A stretch of 64,000 nt of DNA from Chitinophagaceae bacterium (GTDB taxonomy: Bacteria > Bacteroidota > Bacteroidia > Chitinophagales > Chitinophagaceae): positions 1 to 64,000 of the forward strand of contig JAHBTL010000038.1 in the NCBI GenBank assembly GCA_019638615.1. The letters run 5' to 3'. A program made the position numbers and the translations under genes. Shown here piece by piece: positions 62,831 through 64,000 of this stretch. The notes under the pieces were generated by a model. It was not told where the DNA came from. It saw nothing but the letters and a program-made list of their open reading frames with translations, and made no database searches. Every line of letters begins with the position of its first letter. The first letter of the stretch is position 1.

Positions 62831-63841
62831 ATGAGCAAAAAATACGATCTGCTTACGATAGGACGGTCTTCCATTGATCTTTATTCCGCGAATGTGGGAA
62901 GCCCGTTCGTTGATATTAAAGCTTTCAATGCTTTTGTAGGCGGATGTCCCACCAATATAGCGGTAGGCGCTACAAGGCTCGGTTTAAAAACCGCCATCCT
63001 TACCGGTATAGGCAACGACCAGGTAGGCGCATTCATCAAAAATTTCCTGCAGCAGGAAAAAGTAGTCACCGATTTTATACCAACGATCGAGGGTACACGA
63101 AGCTCTGCCGTAATATTAGGCATCGAACCGCCGGACAGGTTTCCATTGGTATACTATCGCGATAACTGCGCGGATATACATCTTAATCTCGATCATATAG
63201 ACAATATACCCTTTGCCGATTTCAAAGCCGCGGTGTTTTCCGGCACAGCGTTCAGCAAAGACCCCAGCCGTACCGCTATGTTTTATGCGCTGGAACTGGC
63301 AGCCCAACATGGTGTAACCAAATTGCTCGATCTTGATTTCCGTGCCGATCAGTGGGGTGATCCCCGTTCGTTTGGTGTGGTGATAAGAACCTTGCTGCCT
63401 CAATTCAATATTGTAATTGGTACTGAAGAAGAGATACTGGCCGCTTATCTTACAGATATCAGCCAGGTATCTATTAAGCATCAGCAGATATCCGCCCCCG
63501 AAATAAAAGGGAATATCGAAAAAGCGATCCGACATATAATAGCATCGGGCGTAGATACTTTAATCGTGAAAAGAGGAAAAGAGGGCGCCTCCATTTTTGA
63601 ACAGGGGAAAGCGGAAGTAAGAGTGCCGGGATTTCCTGTGGAAGTATTAAATGTGCTCGGTGCCGGCGATGCGTTCGCGGGAGGGTTTTCGTATGGTTAT
63701 TTAAGCGGCTGGGACTTATATAAAAGCGTACGCATGGGCAATGCCTGCGGCGCAATTATAGTAACGAGAGAAGGCTGCGCTAACTTTATGCCCACGCTGG
63801 AAGAAGTGATGGAATTTACAGGAGAGAGAGGAGGGTTATGA
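62831..63841 (+). CDS. iolC: 5-dehydro-2-deoxygluconokinase
   Basis: This 336-aa PfkB-family kinase phosphorylates 2-deoxy-5-keto-D-gluconate in myo-inositol catabolism. Visible motifs are TIGRSSIDLYSANVG at the N-terminus, AFVGGCPTNIAVGATRLGLKTAILTGIGNDQVG near 37-69, IEPPDRFPLVYYRDNCADIHL near 98-118 (typical of IolC) and the PfkB signature LNVLGAGDAFAGGFSYG near 273-289 with catalytic Asp. It is the second iol gene after iolB; the pathway probably continues beyond the window. Confidence 0.94.
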   Translation: MSKKYDLLTIGRSSIDLYSANVGSPFVDIKAFNAFVGGCPTNIAVGATRLGLKTAILTGIGNDQVGAFIKNFLQQEKVVTDFIPTIEGTRSSAVILGIEPPDRFPLVYYRDNCADIHLNLDHIDNIPFADFKAAVFSGTAFSKDPSRTAMFYALELAAQHGVTKLLDLDFRADQWGDPRSFGVVIRTLLPQFNIVIGTEEEILAAYLTDISQVSIKHQQISAPEIKGNIEKAIRHIIASGVDTLIVKRGKEGASIFEQGKAEVRVPGFPVEVLNVLGAGDAFAGGFSYGYLSGWDLYKSVRMGNACGAIIVTREGCANFMPTLEEVMEFTGERGGL

Positions 63842-64000
63842 AATTTCTGATTTGAAATTTCTGATTTGAAATTTGAGATTGAGTAAGGTTACAGGTTCAT
63901 GAAATTTCATTTTTTATTCTAATAAAATTTTATAAGATTATACGGTCACAAACAACAAAGCATTTTACAATACACCATTTCAAACCTGTCCGCCGTGGCG
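63840..64000. repeat. 14-nt tandem repeat after iolC
   Basis: GAAATTTCTGATTT occurs twice in tandem (63840-63867) and is followed by a partial third copy, directly overlapping the iolC stop. Similar TTTCAAATTT-rich stretches occur near 22200 and 60410-60470. The remaining window end shows no gene. Confidence 0.6.

Overview
The window looks like chromosomal DNA of a Bacteroidota species, most likely a Chitinophagia/Chitinophagaceae-type soil or gut-associated glycan degrader. The support is a SusC/SusD pair with its own ECF sigma factor and FecR-type anti-sigma factor, a type IX secretion (T9SS) C-terminal sorting signal, Bacteroidota-type RHS proteins with a DUF6443-like head, promoters of the TTG / TAnnTTTG kind, and many small lipoproteins with an SCxK/GCKK lipobox. 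The genus cannot be fixed from sequence reading alone.

Layout. (1) 1-13.9 kb, minus strand: a polymorphic-toxin (RHS) island. It has a coiled-coil/beta-barrel protein, a 1282-aa toxin-free RHS-like protein, a full-length 1470-aa RHS protein with an HNH-type nuclease tail, and an immunity candidate that overlaps it by 4 nt. Downstream come an XRE regulator on the other strand, an orphan RHS C-terminal toxin cassette with its own immunity candidate, and a second orphan fragment cut by the window edge. (2) 14.2-20.1 kb: a 1738-aa T9SS surface protein and a lipoprotein. (3) 20.7-30.5 kb: housekeeping metabolism, namely two guanidino-group hydrolases (arginine deiminase-like and CtlX-like), a dTDP-4-dehydrorhamnose-reductase-like SDR, pfkA-pyk (lower glycolysis), a DUF486 membrane protein and a fused FAD/Fe-S glycolate/lactate-type dehydrogenase. 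(4) 30.8-32 kb: tRNA-Pro(GGG), a terminator, and a truncated YhcG/DUF1016 nuclease between two copies of a palindromic repeat. (5) 32-49.9 kb, minus strand: a polysaccharide utilization locus read as ECF sigma - FecR - SusC - SusD - DUF4397 lipoprotein - GH29 fucosidase - [IS110 element and repeats] - GH20 hexosaminidase - GH36-like enzyme - CE15-like double hydrolase. The enzyme set suggests a fucose-, hexosamine- and galactose-bearing glycan. (6) 49.9-51.5 kb: a long gene-poor gap with a degenerate tandem repeat. (7) 51.5-60.4 kb: an AsmA-like membrane protein, a minus-strand three-gene envelope operon, a TPR histidine kinase with a NarL-type regulator, a two-domain DUF1080 protein and small proteins. 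(8) 60.5-64 kb: a LacI regulator divergent from iolB-iolC (myo-inositol catabolism), with a perfect operator-like palindrome between them.

The observations most worth following are: the RHS array with two recombined orphan tails and inverted-repeat elements at the ends of the orphan cassette; a complete promoter-structured RNA-terminator unit at about 38.5 kb, next to the IS110 transposase, whose closing helix and terminator are mutually exclusive; clusters of TCTT/TCCT-loop hairpins around the IS110 and in the PUL; a MITE-like repeat that supplies the stop of iolB; and the degenerate repeat tract near 51 kb. All functional calls come from motif recognition by eye; no database search was run.
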